A stretch of 64,000 nt of DNA. It comes from Chrysomallon squamiferum (taxonomy: Eukaryota; Mollusca; Gastropoda; Neomphalida; Peltospiridae). The stretch covers positions 539,943-603,942 of the forward strand of contig CM022672.1 in the NCBI GenBank assembly GCA_012295275.1, read 5' to 3'. The notes under the pieces were generated by a model. It saw only the letters and a list, made by a program, of their open reading frames with translations, was not told the DNA's origin and did no database searches. A program made the translations under genes and the position numbers. This document shows, piece after piece, positions 12,575 through 25,962 of the stretch; position 1 is the stretch's first letter; each line of letters begins with the position of its first letter.

Positions 12575-13400
12575 ACGTGGTGACTGTACGGGGTAGTTGT
12601 CTAGGGGGTAGTTGTTTAGGGGGTAGTTTTCTAGAGGTATTTGTCTAGGGGGTAGTTGTTTAGGGAGTGTTTGGTGGTAGCTGATTAGGGTCTTTGAACG
12701 GGTGTAATTGTCTAGGAGGTATTTGTCTAGAGGTTGCCTGGAAGTAGTTGTCTAGAAGTACTTGCATAGAGGTAGTTGTCTAGAAGTACTTGCATAGAGG
12801 TAGTTGTCTAGAGGTACTTGTTTAGAGGTATTTGCCTGGGGGTAGTTGTCTAGAGGTACTTGTCTAGGGGTAATTATCTAGAGGTAGTTGTCTAGGGGTA
12901 ATTATCTAGAGGTAGTTGTCTAGGGGTACTTGACGGGTAGTTGTCTAGGGGAAGCTGTCTAGGGGTACTTGTCTAGAGGTATTTGTCTAGAGGTACTTGT
13001 CTAGGGGTACTTGTCTAGGGGTACTTGTCTAGGGGTAGCTGACTAGGGTCTCAGAACGGGTTTAACTGTCTAGGAGGTATTTGTCTAGGGAGTACTTGTC
13101 TAGAGGTATTTGTGTAGGGATAGTTGTCTAGAGGTATATGTCTAGGGGGTAGTTGTCTAGATTTATATGTCTAGAGGTACTTGTCTAGGGGTAGTTGTCT
13201 AGGGGATACTTGACTGGGATTAGCTGACTAGGGTCTTCGAACGGGTGTAACTGTCTAGAAGGTATTTGTCTAGAGGTATTTGTGTAGGGGTAGTTTTGTC
13301 TAGAGGCATATGTCTAGGGGGTACTTGTCTAGAGGTATTTGTCTGGGGGTAGCTGACCAGGTCGTTGAAGGGGTGTGACTGTCAATGAGGTTTTTGTCCT
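12575..13400. repeat. G-rich degenerate 14-15 bp minisatellite
   Basis: More than 50 copies of a degenerate unit approximating ttgtctaggggtac, with variants ctagaggta and ctagggggtagtt. Repeated GGGG/GGGGG runs on the plus strand contrast sharply with the AT-rich flanks. The longer phrase gggt-ctgaacgggtgtaact-like recurs at about 12,690, 13,050, 13,235 and 13,365, giving a higher-order period. Confidence 0.92.
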
Positions 13401-15375
13401 AGAAGCTAGTACATGAATTAATCATCTTTCCGTATCTCACTGTCACTCTGTCATTTTATCTTTCTGTCACATAACTGTGTTTGAACTACAAGAACTTATC
13501 ACATTAAAAGACAATTTCTTTTTTCTTTACGAAAAAATCAGCAAACATTTAGTAGGCGTGAATATCAAATAACCTTTCAAAGATCAGATTTGCTTCCAAG
13601 AAAACAAATTAAAAAACAAAACAAAAATAAAATGAAAAAATAACCAATATATTAGTAATTTTGTTTTGTTCAATATACCAAATTTCCTGGGTTCATGGTT
13701 TTGAATATCAGATCTGAACAATTTAATCAGTCCTGATGTTCTCTAAAAGTAGGATTCAATTTATAAAAAACAAGATTTAAAACACGAGTTTAACATGTAC
13801 AGTGTGATATGTGAACTGTAACAGAACACTTTTCACGTTAGTTTATTGAATATTCTGGTTCAACTCCTGTCTATGGATGGGAGGAAACTTTTATATGTAA
13901 AATGTTATCTGCTTATTAAAATGAGTATTTTTTTTATTAAATTGTTCTCACTAAGCACACATGGCACTGTGGTTGGAACGAGATATTGTGTACTTTGTAG
14001 GATCTAGTATGATGTAATTAGGTCACTGAAAATAGATTTTATTTCCTGTTTTAAAATAGAAAATAATACATTAATAATAAAATTAATAATATTACAAATA
14101 AAGAAAAATGATATAAAAAAAGGAAAAAGAGTAATAATGATAAAATATAAAAAATATAAAATTTATTATAATAAAATCTTTTCTATGTGTGTTATTAACG
14201 TATTTAACTATTTTTAAATCCGTTCAGCTGAAAATAGTTTAAATCAATAAATTTCTTTGTCGTTACGTTTCTCTCTGACATTGTCTTTCTTCTCTGAGCC
14301 AAACCTAATTTCGATGGAAATGAATTAAAATAATTATCTGCATTATCCAAGAAAAACAACAACATTAAAACAGCAATAAGAGAAAAAAGTTTAATAATAG
14401 ACATGATAAAAAGTAAAAGTAAGTAAGGGAGACGATTACTTGGAGTAGATCAATAAGTTATTTTCTAAACAAGAGATTTGTTAAAAAGAAACAGTAAAAC
14501 AATGACAGCAATAAACGTACTGTTAAAAGTATAACGCAGGTCAAGGTAATAACTTTTTACTACTTTGTGTCACAGAAGAAAAAGAAAATGAAGAAAGAAA
14601 CAGAATGATGATAATCATTATAAAAACAAAAAAGAAATGAAGAAGAAAAATAAGTTTACGAAAAAAAAAATAAGGATAGTAAACAAGAACCTCAGAAATA
14701 ATTTAATTATAATGATGTTGAGATGACTATGTAACGATGATGACGAAGGTGATGACGGTAATAATAATAATAATGTAAAGAAGAAGTACAGCGTTCAAAA
14801 TAATATTTTATATATGTAACTTTGAAAGAACATATTTGTATACAGTAAGAAATTACTCTTCAGCAACAACTACACAACGTTGTCGCTCACGATGTCGTGA
14901 CTGTCAACTGAAGAAGACGCAGTGAAGCCATGTTTGTAGATATAAACACTTAATCAATAGCTACGACAGTGACAGCGTGTTCATATACATTAAAACTCTC
15001 ATTTAATGTGTCATTATTACGGTGGGTTCTACACGATACTGTGTTTAAATAGCTGCAAAACGCATTAGTGAGCTGTAGTGACTTTATTAGGCGAGTTGTT
15101 CTTTCTTGCCGCCTCTAATTATTACTTTTGTACAGCACAATTATATTATTTAGACACGATCAATAAGACTTACAAAACCACTTTGCAATTTGCGGATGCA
15201 GAATCAGATAGAAATATTCTCCTTATTGCCAGACACAAAACACGATTCGAAAATACTCCACAAACATCATGCTAATTACGATATTTTCACCGTAAGACGA
15301 AATTGAACAATTTGATTATTAAAGGCATTATATCTGAACTTTTCTTTAAGAAAGAGATATGTACACGTTTACAAA

Positions 15376-15410
<35 letters not shown>

Positions 15411-15650
15411 GCATGTGATATATATATGATGTATATACATATTTATAAATACCACAGAAATGAATACTAAAACAAACCCAAAAAACCATGTTACTTTAAT
15501 TCATTTGTATTCTTCGTTTTTTCTATATATTTTTTGTAAATACCTAACAAAGAGCATCTCTCTCCAACTTATAAGAGAAATCACTTTACTTTATGCTTAT
15601 GCTATGTAAAGAAAAAGTGCCAAAGAAAAATGGTTCATTGGTGTTATTAT
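13401..15650. other. Gene-free AT-rich stretch
   Basis: No supported gene or RNA. A (CT)n run lies at 15,379-15,408. Open frames at 14,204-14,404 and 15,078-15,275 have no recognisable features. Confidence 0.6.
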
Positions 15651-15654
15651 CGCA

Positions 15655-15960
15655 TTATATTTTGCTTATTTTGAATTCATATCCTATTTTGATCTGATTA
15701 TACTAGTAGTCATGTAATTTATTTATTACAATAGCAGTAACGTCGTATTTTATTCTAGTTACACTGGTAGTGACGTTGTTTCCGTTTGGCGCAACATATA
15801 GTCGTATTTTAATCTGATTACACTAGTAGTCACGTCGTATTTTAATCTGATTACACTAGTAGTCACGTTGTAGTTTATTCTGATTACTCTGGTAGTACCG
15901 TCGTATTTTATTCTGACTACACTAGCAGTCACTTCGTAATTTTAATCTGATCAAATTAGC
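15655..15960. repeat. 33-bp irregular minisatellite
   Basis: About seven copies of a 33-bp unit with core ctgattacactagtagtcac followed by gtcgtatttta. A stray degenerate copy lies about 320 bp further on, near 16,280-16,320. Confidence 0.85.
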
Positions 15961-15999
15961 AGTAGAAGCATCATGTTTTCACCATTTGTCTTAAATATT

Positions 16000-17270
16000 C
16001 TACAAACAGTAATAAATGTATAATAAATAACTGACAGTACAATATAAATAATAATTATAAATATACAGTAAAAAAAATTTTTTTTTAAATAATAATAATA
16101 AAATACTGAGAATTATTGTCATAGCGTCTACAGGCAGCTTACCTCTGCTTTTCATCCATCCAAAACAACTAAACTGGGAAGGAGAAACGACCCATTAACT
16201 GACATGTTGGTCCTAATTAGTTTGTTACCCACGAAACGACGCACATGTGGAGACTTGCAGCGATGACCCTGTGTTTTAGTAGTCAGATCGTATTTTATTC
16301 TGATTACACTGGAAGGCATGCCGTACTGCTGGCAGGTGCATATTTGTCATGATATTTAATATCGATGCCTATAATCAGAATGGATTATCTGTCAAACGTA
16401 CAGTTATTTATTATATGGACATCTGACAACGCACGCGATCCCTACATGCCAAGAACCTCCACAACAATCGGAAGTAGTTTGATGTATTTGGAAGACAGCT
16501 ACATCTGATGGGCAAGCGACATTTCTGTTTTTCGTTTAGCACAACGGATAGTGTGTCTCTTCCATCACTGAACGATAAGTGAAGCACAAACAACAATTAC
16601 AGCTATAACTATTACTGTTTTGCAGCAGCAGCAACAACAACAACGTCAGCAACTGAGGCAGAGGTATTATTGGTAGTAATAAAAAGTGCAGTAAACAATA
16701 ATAACATTACCATAACTGTATGAAAACAATGTCCGTTCTTATAGCGTTTTCAATCGGCATTAAGCGGGTAACTGTGGTTTTTGAGGTAGACTAAATCCAT
16801 TAATACTTATTTTTATTTTATTTTTAAATAACGTTTTCGTAACGTAACATTTGGAAATGGTGCACTTTCTTTGGCATGGACACATAAACATACGATCCGA
16901 ATTCTGAGTTATTGACGTGTTTTGTCGTAAATCTGTCCAATTAATAGCGAACACCAATTATTTTTGTCTTAACACTGAATTAATCATTGTAAACTTGTGA
17001 CATAACAAGGTATCGATTTGTACGTAATTACGTTAGTTTAATACTATAGAAAGACGACTTATTTTGAAAACAACAGGATTATTTAATTACGTAAGTAAGT
17101 ATATAAATAGAAAAACAGAAAAAAATTATATGTTTCATAAGATTTTTCAAGATATTATTGTTTTGTAATAATAATAATGATGATAATGATAATAATAATA
17201 TCAACAACAATAATAATGACATAATAATAATAATAATAATAATAACAACAACAACAGTAATAATGACAAC

Positions 17271-17301
<31 letters not shown>

Positions 17302-17780
17302 GCATTAATAATAAGAACAACAATAATAATAATAATGTTGATATGTTGAATACAGTACTAAAGCTGTGATGAAATAATGTTTGAGGATTTTAAATTAGAT
17401 TTTATCAGTCCCTCATGACTACTGCTACATAGAATTTCTTGTAAGTTCATCTCGGAAAAGAATCATCAAGGAGTAAAATCAGTGCTAACTGTTGTAAGTC
17501 GTTTTCAGCAACTAGTTTACACATAAAATAAAGATTCGTTCACTTTATTGATTATTTACTTAATTATCTTGAAACCAACATGGCTCGAGTTTTTTTCGTA
17601 TCAAACTGATAAATGACAGCAAGAAACTTATCTCTAAATCGGTTTTTCAAATTTCTACGTTATCTGCTAAACTATCATAGCACATCAAAATGAAATAACA
17701 TTAACATACAGACAGCCATCTTTGAAAAACAATTTATCTCAACTGTGTTTACAGAAAGATGCCACGTCTTGGAAAAAATA
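16000..17780. other. Gene-free stretch with AAT microsatellite
   Basis: (AAT/AAC)n repeats occupy about 17,165-17,335. The rest is AT-rich unique sequence without a supported gene. Confidence 0.6.
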
Positions 17781-17784
17781 TATT

Positions 17785-18278
17785 TGTATCAATGTCAGAC
17801 AAATAAACTTTTGCCTCGAGTAATCTATCTGCATCATTGTGACATATAAACTATTACCTCGAGTAATCTATCTGCATCACTGTCAGCCATATAAATTATC
17901 ACCTCGAGTAATCTATTTGTATCACTGTCAGACATATAAACTATTACCTCGAGTAATCTATTTGCATCATTGTCAGACATATAAACTATTACCTCGAGTA
18001 ATCTATTTGCATCACTGTCAGACATATAAACTATTACCTCGAGTAATCTATTTGCATCACTGTCAGACATATAAACTATTACCTCGAGTAATCTATTTGC
18101 ATCATTGTCAGACATATAAATTATTACCTCGAGTCATCTGTTTGTATTAGTGTCAGACATTTAAACTATTACCTCGAGTAATTTATTTGTATCTGTGTCA
18201 GACATTTAAACTATTACCTTGAGTAATCTATTTGCATCACTGTCAGACATATAAACTATTACCTCGAATAATCATTAT
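17785..18278. repeat. 45-bp minisatellite
   Basis: About eleven copies of a 45-bp unit containing attacctcgagtaatctatt, each with a CTCGAG palindrome. The 45-bp period (divisible by three) is why both strands carry open frames of about 100 codons here; these have no independent support as genes. Confidence 0.95.
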
Positions 18279-18284
18279 TTCTTA

Positions 18285-18900
18285 TTAATATCAGTTGTAT
18301 TAACTCATCGGTGGTTAACAATGTTAGCTGTATAACATTATCTGTTATTAATAGCAGTTGTATTACGTCATTAGTAGTTAACAAAATTAGCTTATAACAT
18401 TATCTGTTATTAATAGCAGTTGTATTACGTCATCAGTAGTTAACAAAATTAGCTGTATAATATTATCTGTTATTAATAGCAGTTGTATTACGTCATTAGT
18501 AGTTAACAAAATTAGCTGTATAACATTATCTGTTATTAATAGCAGTTGTATTACGTCATTAGTAGTTAACAAAATTAGCTGTATAACATTATTCGTTATT
18601 AATAGCCGTTGTATTACGTCATCAGTAGTTAACAAAATTAGCTGTATAACATTATCTGTTATTAATAGCAGCTGTATTACGTCATCAGTAGTTAACAAAA
18701 TTAGCTGTATAACATTATTCGTTATTAATAGCCGTTGTATTACGTCATCAGTAGTTAACAAAATTAGCCGTATAACATTATTCGTTATTAATAGCCGTTG
18801 TATTACGTCATCAGTAGTTAACAAAATTAGCTGTATAACATTATGTGTTATTAATAGCAGCTATATTACGTCATCAGTAGTTAACAATTAGCTGTATAAC
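18285..18900. repeat. 62/63-bp minisatellite, array H
   Basis: About ten copies of a 63-bp unit (one of 62) beginning gttattaatagcagttgtat and containing ttacgtcat, a CRE/ATF-like core. The 63-bp period gives a spurious 145-codon frame on the minus strand. Related to the array at 19,440-20,290. Confidence 0.95.
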
Positions 18901-18923
18901 AACAACAACAACAACAACAACAA

Positions 18924-18973
<50 letters not shown>

Positions 18974-18977
18974 TTAT
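18901..18977. repeat. (AAC)(AAT)(ATT) compound, self-complementary microsatellite
   Basis: An AAC run passes into AAT and then into ATT, so the second half is an inverted repeat able to form a long hairpin. Confidence 0.9.
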
Positions 18978-19439
18978 CTTAATCTGTTCACCCGATTTGA
19001 GACAACTCAGTCTGTCTTTTTTTCAGAAGCACTGCAGTTACGGACAGCTTTAGATTACTCTCTTATTGTGAAATCCATCGCAGCTCTTGATACTTGCAGA
19101 CTAATATTATTACAAACTGGCATTATGATCTATAGGAAATCTTTAATATTTAGAGGCAAACACTAGTTATGTGTGTGTTATCTTTAGACAGACATAATTA
19201 ATAATTTGTTCATACTGTATTTCTAGGATGTAGAGGCAGTCATTCAGATTTGTTATCAGATGTTATGATATGTATGTACAAGCGCTACAAAACAAAGCAT
19301 TGAAGACACTGCGATCTAAAGCTGTGCGTTATAATAGTAATATTCTCTGTGATCTTTACCATTGTTAGTCATATAAAACTGTTATTATATAATTATATTA
19401 TATAACAGTGCAATAGATTTGGACATTAATAACATTATA

Positions 19440-20290
19440 TCTTAGTGTAAATAACGTTATACAGTTAATATTGTTAATATTAGATAAGTAACACTATTAT
19501 CCGTTAATAACAGTCGTATTATGTAACTTAATTTTAAAAATATTAGATATATCACACAATAAATAATTATCAACATTCATATTATAGTACATAATTCTGC
19601 GTAACAATATTAGATATATAACACTATTAGTCATATTATACAACTTAGTGTAACAGTTTTAGATATATAACACTTTTAGTTATTGTCAGCAGTCCTATTA
19701 TACAACTTAGTGTAACAGTTTTAAATATATAACACTTTTAGTTATTAATAACAGTCATATTATACAACTTAGTGTAACAGTTTTAGATATATAACACTTT
19801 TAGTTATTATCAACAGTCTTATTATACAACTTAGTGTAACAGTTTTAAATATATAACACTTTTAGTTATTATCAACAGTCATATTATACAACTTAGTGTA
19901 ACAGTTTTAAATATATAACACTATTAGTTATTAATAACAGTCATATTATACAACTTAGTGTAACAGTTCTAGATATATCTAGAACACTTTTAGTTATTAT
20001 CAACAGTCATATTATACAACTTAGTGTAACAGTTTTAAATATATAACACTATTAGTTATTAATAACAGTCATATTATACAACTTAGTGTAACAGTTTTAG
20101 ATATATAACACTATTAGTTATTAATAACAGTCATATTATACAACTTAGTGTAACAGTTTTAGATATATAACACTTTTAGTTATTATCAACAGTCATATTA
20201 TATTACACGTATAAAGTTTTAGATATATAACACTTTTAGTTATTATCAACAGTCATATTATATTACACGTATAAAGTTTTATTTAAACGA
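19440..20290. repeat. 62-bp minisatellite, array I
   Basis: About twelve copies of a 62-bp unit starting agttattaataacagtcat; agttatt motifs at 19,802 and 19,864 show the period. The unit start and length match array H (gttattaata-RcagtYRtatta), so the two arrays share an ancestor although the second half of the unit has diverged. Confidence 0.95.
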
Positions 20291-22040
20291 ATTAGAGTAT
20301 AATTATCAGTCATTAAAAAAGAGTTAGTTGATAATCTGCATAAAACTGTTAACTGACAGTAACAGGCTTACAACAGTGCATAACTGTAAAAAGTATGAAT
20401 TGTAAAGAGAATATCTCGTATTGATCAGTATTGAAATCTAGGACGCACTTATAGCGCAGTCATAGTATAGAATTACTATAAATAGAAAGCAGCTGTAATC
20501 TCATTTTAGATATGAAAACCTATAGGCAGATGTTGGGATATGTACACTAGTGTTACCTCCTTTGAGAGGCATTTCAATCAACAGGACAGTGTTATAATAA
20601 TTAAATTTGGGGATACATTTCAATCTAAATTTCTATTAATATTTCAAACAAACACTAAAGAATTTATTTATTTATTTATTTTGAGACAGGAAGATGTTGA
20701 GAGCATATAAAATTTACATTTCAGCGTATCGACATAAATTATAAAAAAGTTTAAAATCTTCAAGGCACCTCGTTGTCATAGCAACAAAGGATAAAACTGC
20801 CATAAAAAAAAAGAAGAAAAAAAAGTAAAATCTGAATTATACCAAAAATAAAACACCAAAAAAAAAAAAAAAAAAAAAAGACTAATGTCGATATGTTTTC
20901 ATGTTGTATCCGCTTTATGTTTAATAATAAATTTAATTAAAACAATGAGTTCAGACGTAAGCTTTGAAATAAATATGTAAAGTTTATAAAACACGTTTAT
21001 ATGTCAGCTTTTACAATAAAATATATATTACGTATATAATAAAATTATTATGATTATAATATTGAAATGTACAAAAAAAATATTAGAAATTATAGAAGGA
21101 CGGATATTGAATGAATAATTAACAAATGATTAACAAAGTAAATATATTACTGACATCTGTAAAAATAATAAGGTACCGTTTAAACATATATTTATATACA
21201 AGAACAAATATAAACATTATTTACACTGAGATATGATGAAGTTAACAAAAAGGAATTTTATGTCAGATAGATGTTGAAATAATAAGACAACCTACCACAC
21301 ATATAATTTATACATGTTGAAACAATAAAGTCAACTATTTAAATATTATCATTTTATAGAAATAATAAGGCAACACGTGATACATATATTTTTATGCAGT
21401 CGATATAGGACGGAATAGTAATATACTTTAAAATAATAAAGTTAATAAAAATGTATTCTCTGCACTAGCTATATATAATAAGGGTATAATTATTCACACA
21501 TCAAAAATACCAAGGTCGACACATAAAGGATATAAGTATATTTTAGATAATAATTTTTACTACTTTTTTTTAATGAAAATAAAAATGTTTGAAAGATTTA
21601 ATACAATTTACTTGTAGAAATAATAAAATAATGTATGCAATTTATATGTCTGCTTCTGTTTGTATGTATATATGTATGTACGTATGTATGTATATATGTA
21701 TCTTTGCGTGTTTGTTGTTATGCTTGTATGTGTGTTAAGTATGTATATGCGTGAATATGTATGTATTTATGTACGTACATATGTATGGGTGTATGTATAT
21801 CTGAAATAATATAGTTACGTAAAATATTTAATTATATGTACTTGTAGAACTATGAGCTAAGTAAAGTAAATAACTGATAGGTTTAAGATGAGACAGTAAA
21901 TATTAGAGACGTCTCGAGAATCAGTTTTAGAATAAGAAGAGTAACAACCGTGTCTTGTGTTTTGAAGCTGTTCAGATCTGCTGCTTGTTTAGTTCTGTTC
22001 CTAACAACTTAAGCCAAATGAAGCTTATCAACGACTAAAA
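20291..22040. other. Gene-free AT-rich stretch
   Basis: No supported gene. Contains a poly-A run at 20,857-20,880 and TATG-type microsatellites at about 21,660-21,800. Confidence 0.6.
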
Positions 22041-22063
22041 ACGTCACTGGAATAAAATCTTAC

Positions 22064-22160
22064 CTTGTCGCTCTGTCTCCTCTCTCACGCAGAGAAAACG
22101 GTGTTTGCGGCAGCGCACACGTGTGTGTCGACGTCAGACGCAAGTGGGAATATGGAGGAA
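22064..22160 (-). other. Candidate non-coding first exon with splice donor
   Basis: On the minus strand, about 30 nt below a TATAAATA box, a CpG-containing stretch without any ATG ends in CAAG|GTAAGA (GT at 22,063-22,062). Local base composition differs clearly from the surrounding AT-rich DNA. It reads toward the receptor gene at 7.6 kb, with no other minus-strand gene seen between, so it is a reasonable 5'-UTR exon for that gene. The transcription start is inferred from TATA spacing. Confidence 0.5.
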
Positions 22161-22186
22161 ACTCTGAGACGACGGCTGACTGTTTC

Positions 22187-22194
22187 TATTTATA
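22187..22194 (-). promoter_or_regulatory. TATA box (TATAAATA), minus strand
   Basis: Minus strand reads CTATAAATAG inside a CpG-richer island (about 22,080-22,230) that also holds TGACGTCG, a near-CRE element. Its distance to the spliceable segment just downstream suits a core promoter. Confidence 0.5.
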
Positions 22195-22229
22195 GTCTCG
22201 CTCTGATCGATATTCGATCTGCTTCTGTG

Positions 22230-23159
22230 AAATGATTTCAATCTCGCAGAAAGATAAACACACGTTATCACCATGCATGTTTCAGTGTCATTGACAGCCT
22301 CATTGTTGTCGTCTTTGTCAACGATGTCACTGTTGTTGTTGTTCGTTTAGTGTAAAGTTAATGTTTTAAATTAGAGTCAGCCATGTTGTCCACTGTCAGC
22401 GTTTTTGTATCAGTTAGCAATGTTGTCGTTGTACATGTTTTATGACAAATACCATTAATGTTGTTGCTGTTATTGTTTTAACAACAGTATTAGTTAATAT
22501 CTTTATAGTAAAATCTCAGTCTACAGTTAAATTCTAATCTGGTTTGTCAGTTGTCATATTTTATTTAATTACAGACACCAGACTTCTCTCTTTTACTGCT
22601 TCTTCTTCTTCTTCTTTTTTTTTTTATTCTTAAATTTCCTGTTAGTCATTTGTTTTTGGTTACATACAAAACACTCTTACATATATAACAAAGAGAAATT
22701 AAAAACAGAAAAAAGTCATCATCATCATCATAAATAACAACTGTAAGAACATCATCATCATCCTCAACAACAACAACAATAATAATGGTACCGGAAGTGT
22801 TTGAATTTCAGAATTTTTCGGATTGTAGAATATAAGGAGATAGCTTCGAACTCGGATCTAAGACTAAATATGAATTCCATTTATATTTCCTACACGGTTT
22901 ATACAGATGGTCTGCAGGTTTTTTTTATATAATATTTTTAAATAATTTTTTGCTTAAAATAAGGTTTGTGTATGCAAAATATTCCTAAAATTGTAATATT
23001 TATGCTTCTGGGAAAATGTTTCTGATTACGGAACTTTTCGAATTTCGAAATTTCGGATAATGAATCCTATGTGGGTAACTGTGGTTCTCTCAGTTAAGTG
23101 GGCTAAGTTACAACAGATAACTGACTTAGGTGTAGAATCAAATAAACTTAGATTTGTGC

Positions 23160-23203
<44 letters not shown>

Positions 23204-24009
23204 CAGCACAAAAAAGAACTAATTGACAAAAATTAAGCAACAGAATTTTTATGATGATAATGGTGAGGATTATAATAACAAACAAAGAAATGTTATTTTT
23301 AACAACATACATTTTTTTTTTTTTTTAAATGAAAATACATTTTCTACTTTTCTAGCGAAAGCTGACATAATCTCTTACTAAAACGATTTCGTTTGATGTT
23401 TATTGGCTTTGTATAAAAGATTACTTTCAGCATCAACCGGAAGTTTTGTTTTGTAAAGATATATCAGAGGATTTAAAGAGATTAACGCTACTGATCTGGA
23501 AAGTGATTACTGCTAATGGGGCAGAGACAGAAAGCAGGAAATGTTTGGGATTTTAACGCGTTGATATTAATGTATTATGTGATGCAACGTTCTTTTCCTA
23601 CTGTCACTTCCATTCAGTTTAAACAACGTGTTTTTCAATCAGTGAAAAAGTATTGATATAACAGCACCATCACAACCACTACTACTACTACTATTACTAC
23701 TACTACCACTACAACCACCATCACCACTACTGCTATTATTAATACTACTACTAGTACCACCACCATCACCACCACTACTACTATTACTATTAATACTACT
23801 ACCACCGCTACCACCACCACTACTGCTACTATTACTACTACCACTACTATTAGTATTACTATTATTACTATAGCGACCACTTTTACTAGTTGTGCTACTG
23901 CTACTACTACTATTACCACTATCACAATGATTACTTGGATTTTGTTTTTCTTGTTTATAGCGAAGGAGACCAAACTTTCATAACAATAAAACATTTCAGA
24001 TTTTCTTTT

Positions 24010-24045
<36 letters not shown>

Positions 24046-24420
24046 AAATTAGTTTTTGTTAAAAACTAATCAGATTTTAACATTGTGTCGCAAACTGAAA
24101 ATAAAAAGCTGAAAGTTAGTGTTTATAAGCTGTTTTTGTGAAGATCACAGATTTTGTTCTAGTAATTGGAGGAAGGACATAAAAGAAATACGTGTGTTCT
24201 ATGTCCAGAAAGCGGTAATCATATTATAAACAAAAGAAGTACATTTCCAAATTGCAAGTTAATAGATAACATATCTGTTTTTATAAGTAAATTAATTTGT
24301 CAAAAAAAAAACCCCTAAATAAATAGAATAAAATAAAACAAAATAAAATACAATAAAAAAAACTACTAACGACTGCTGTATGTATTTTTAGGCTTTGAAA
24401 ATTTTCTGTCTTATGTACGT
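22230..24420. other. Gene-free stretch with several microsatellites
   Basis: No supported gene. Holds (ATT)n at 23,160-23,200, imperfect (ACT/ACC)n at about 23,675-23,920 (source of a V/I-only minus-strand frame) and (CA)n at 24,012-24,041. Confidence 0.65.
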
Positions 24421-24425
24421 CTGAA

Positions 24426-24498
24426 TAGACTCTGCATATAGACAATATTCGGGAACGCACTGCCGTAGGAGGACACAGTCCAATCACGACCTTACAAA
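24426..24498. repeat. Dispersed repeat, copy B
   Basis: Second copy of the element at 4,503-4,567, with an 8-9 bp insertion relative to copy A. It is followed by a GC-richer stretch (to about 25,080) with repeated phrases such as ttctggcag, attgctcacc and ttaattgcacac, then an A-rich (AAAAT)n tail to about 25,160. The arrangement resembles a decayed retroposon with an A-rich 3' end, but no reverse-transcriptase or endonuclease motif is readable. Confidence 0.6.
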
Positions 24499-25085
24499 CC
24501 CGCCAGAGGTTTATTCCCGATTCTGGCATTCCCGAATCTGGCAGTGAGATTATATCTTACCTTAATTGCACACGCCAGTTGTTCTATTTCTGGCAGTGTA
24601 TTGCTCACCCTTACTGATTGGTGTTCAGTCACCTTAATTGATGTACTTTTCTTAAACAGTATGTTGACCACAGTTTGAAAGCAATTCAGTTATACTTTAG
24701 ACACGAAATGTCCCAGAAAGCAGTCCACCCCAAGCTGAAAAGTAGGAAGCAGTGTCCCGGGTACACGTGACGTACTCCAATCCCAGCTGGAAGAGCTTGT
24801 ACTTTTTCCTTTTGGTAGTATTTCCTGTCTCCAAATTTTACTGAGATAGAACATTAATTTCATGTCTACAAACATTAATTTTCTTGCAATCTCTTTTCCG
24901 GCTCACCTCTTCTCTTCACTGCTCATTAAGGTTAATCTCGTTAATCGCCCCCCTCTGTTCTTCACACATCTTGTTATGCCCATGCCTCTAAATTGGCCTT
25001 AATTGCTCACCTCCAGTTTTCCCATTTCTGGAAGCGGATTGCCAGTTTTTGCAACGCTTACCCCGTCAATCTGAAACTGCCAGTT

Positions 25086-25165
25086 AATAATAAAAAAAAA
25101 AAAATAAAAAATAAAATAAAATAAAATAAAATAAAATAAAATAAAATAAAATAAAGAATAAGAAA
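25086..25165. repeat. (AAAAT)n A-rich tract
   Basis: Pentanucleotide repeat after a poly-A stretch. Confidence 0.9.
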
Positions 25166-25439
25166 TAAAAATAATAATAAAATAATAAATGATAATATTA
25201 GTTGTAATAATGTGATGTTTTAGTTCATCTGTAATTCATGTTCTATTGCAATACTAGCAATTTTTATCAATGATTATTACTGTTATTTAATAAAATCTTA
25301 AAATAAAATATATTATTGACCAAGTGGTGTAACAAATAGAAAACCTGCTTTTATATTTAATTAATTAATAGCTTATATCTGCCACAATAGTTTTATCTTC
25401 AAAAATCAATTTAATTTGTAATAGTACCAAAATATATTT

Positions 25440-25440
25440 C

Positions 25441-25480
<40 letters not shown>

Positions 25481-25482
25481 CC
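25440..25482. repeat. (ATCT)n microsatellite
   Basis: About ten tandem tatc units. Confidence 0.95.
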
Positions 25483-25914
25483 TCAGTGTCAGTCTGTTGG
25501 CTTGACTGTCAGCTTGTCTATCAGTGTTTCTGACCAGCAGTAATTGTTACATGTCAGTGACAAAGGCTGGAATGGGAAACAGCCCAAATGGAGCCCCGTG
25601 AAGGGTTGATCTTGTGGCCAGACACGTGACTACAGAAAGATGATTAAAACACAAGCAGACGATTTCCTGGTTTCACGTGGCGCTAACCACAATACTTGAG
25701 ATTTACATTAATAAAAATACGTTGCTTAATCACTGGTGATGACAACGTCGTTACCGAAAATTGTCGACGTTATTGCTGAAGACGCGAATTAGACACGCGC
25801 AGATCCACTTAGTACGTCGTTACAGATGTTTGTCATATTTACTTCTAGTTTAACTGTAGTCACCTTGGTTACAGGCAAATCCACTATACTTCACTGTACT
25901 TCCTTTTTAGTCGT

Positions 25915-25916
<2 letters not shown>

Positions 25917-25962
<46 letters not shown>

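Noticed and set aside
17834-18824. Open frames of 93-145 codons in the 45-bp and 63-bp arrays
   Set aside because: The repeat period is a multiple of three, so one stop-free unit yields a long frame; there is no codon-level or family support.
23635-24039. 134-codon V/I-rich minus-strand frame
   Set aside because: Translation of an imperfect ACT/ACC microsatellite and a CA run.
24281-24875. Minus-strand frames beside dispersed-repeat copy B as a gene or reverse transcriptase
   Set aside because: Parts read plausibly as protein, but no catalytic motif or family signature is visible; treated as decayed repeat.
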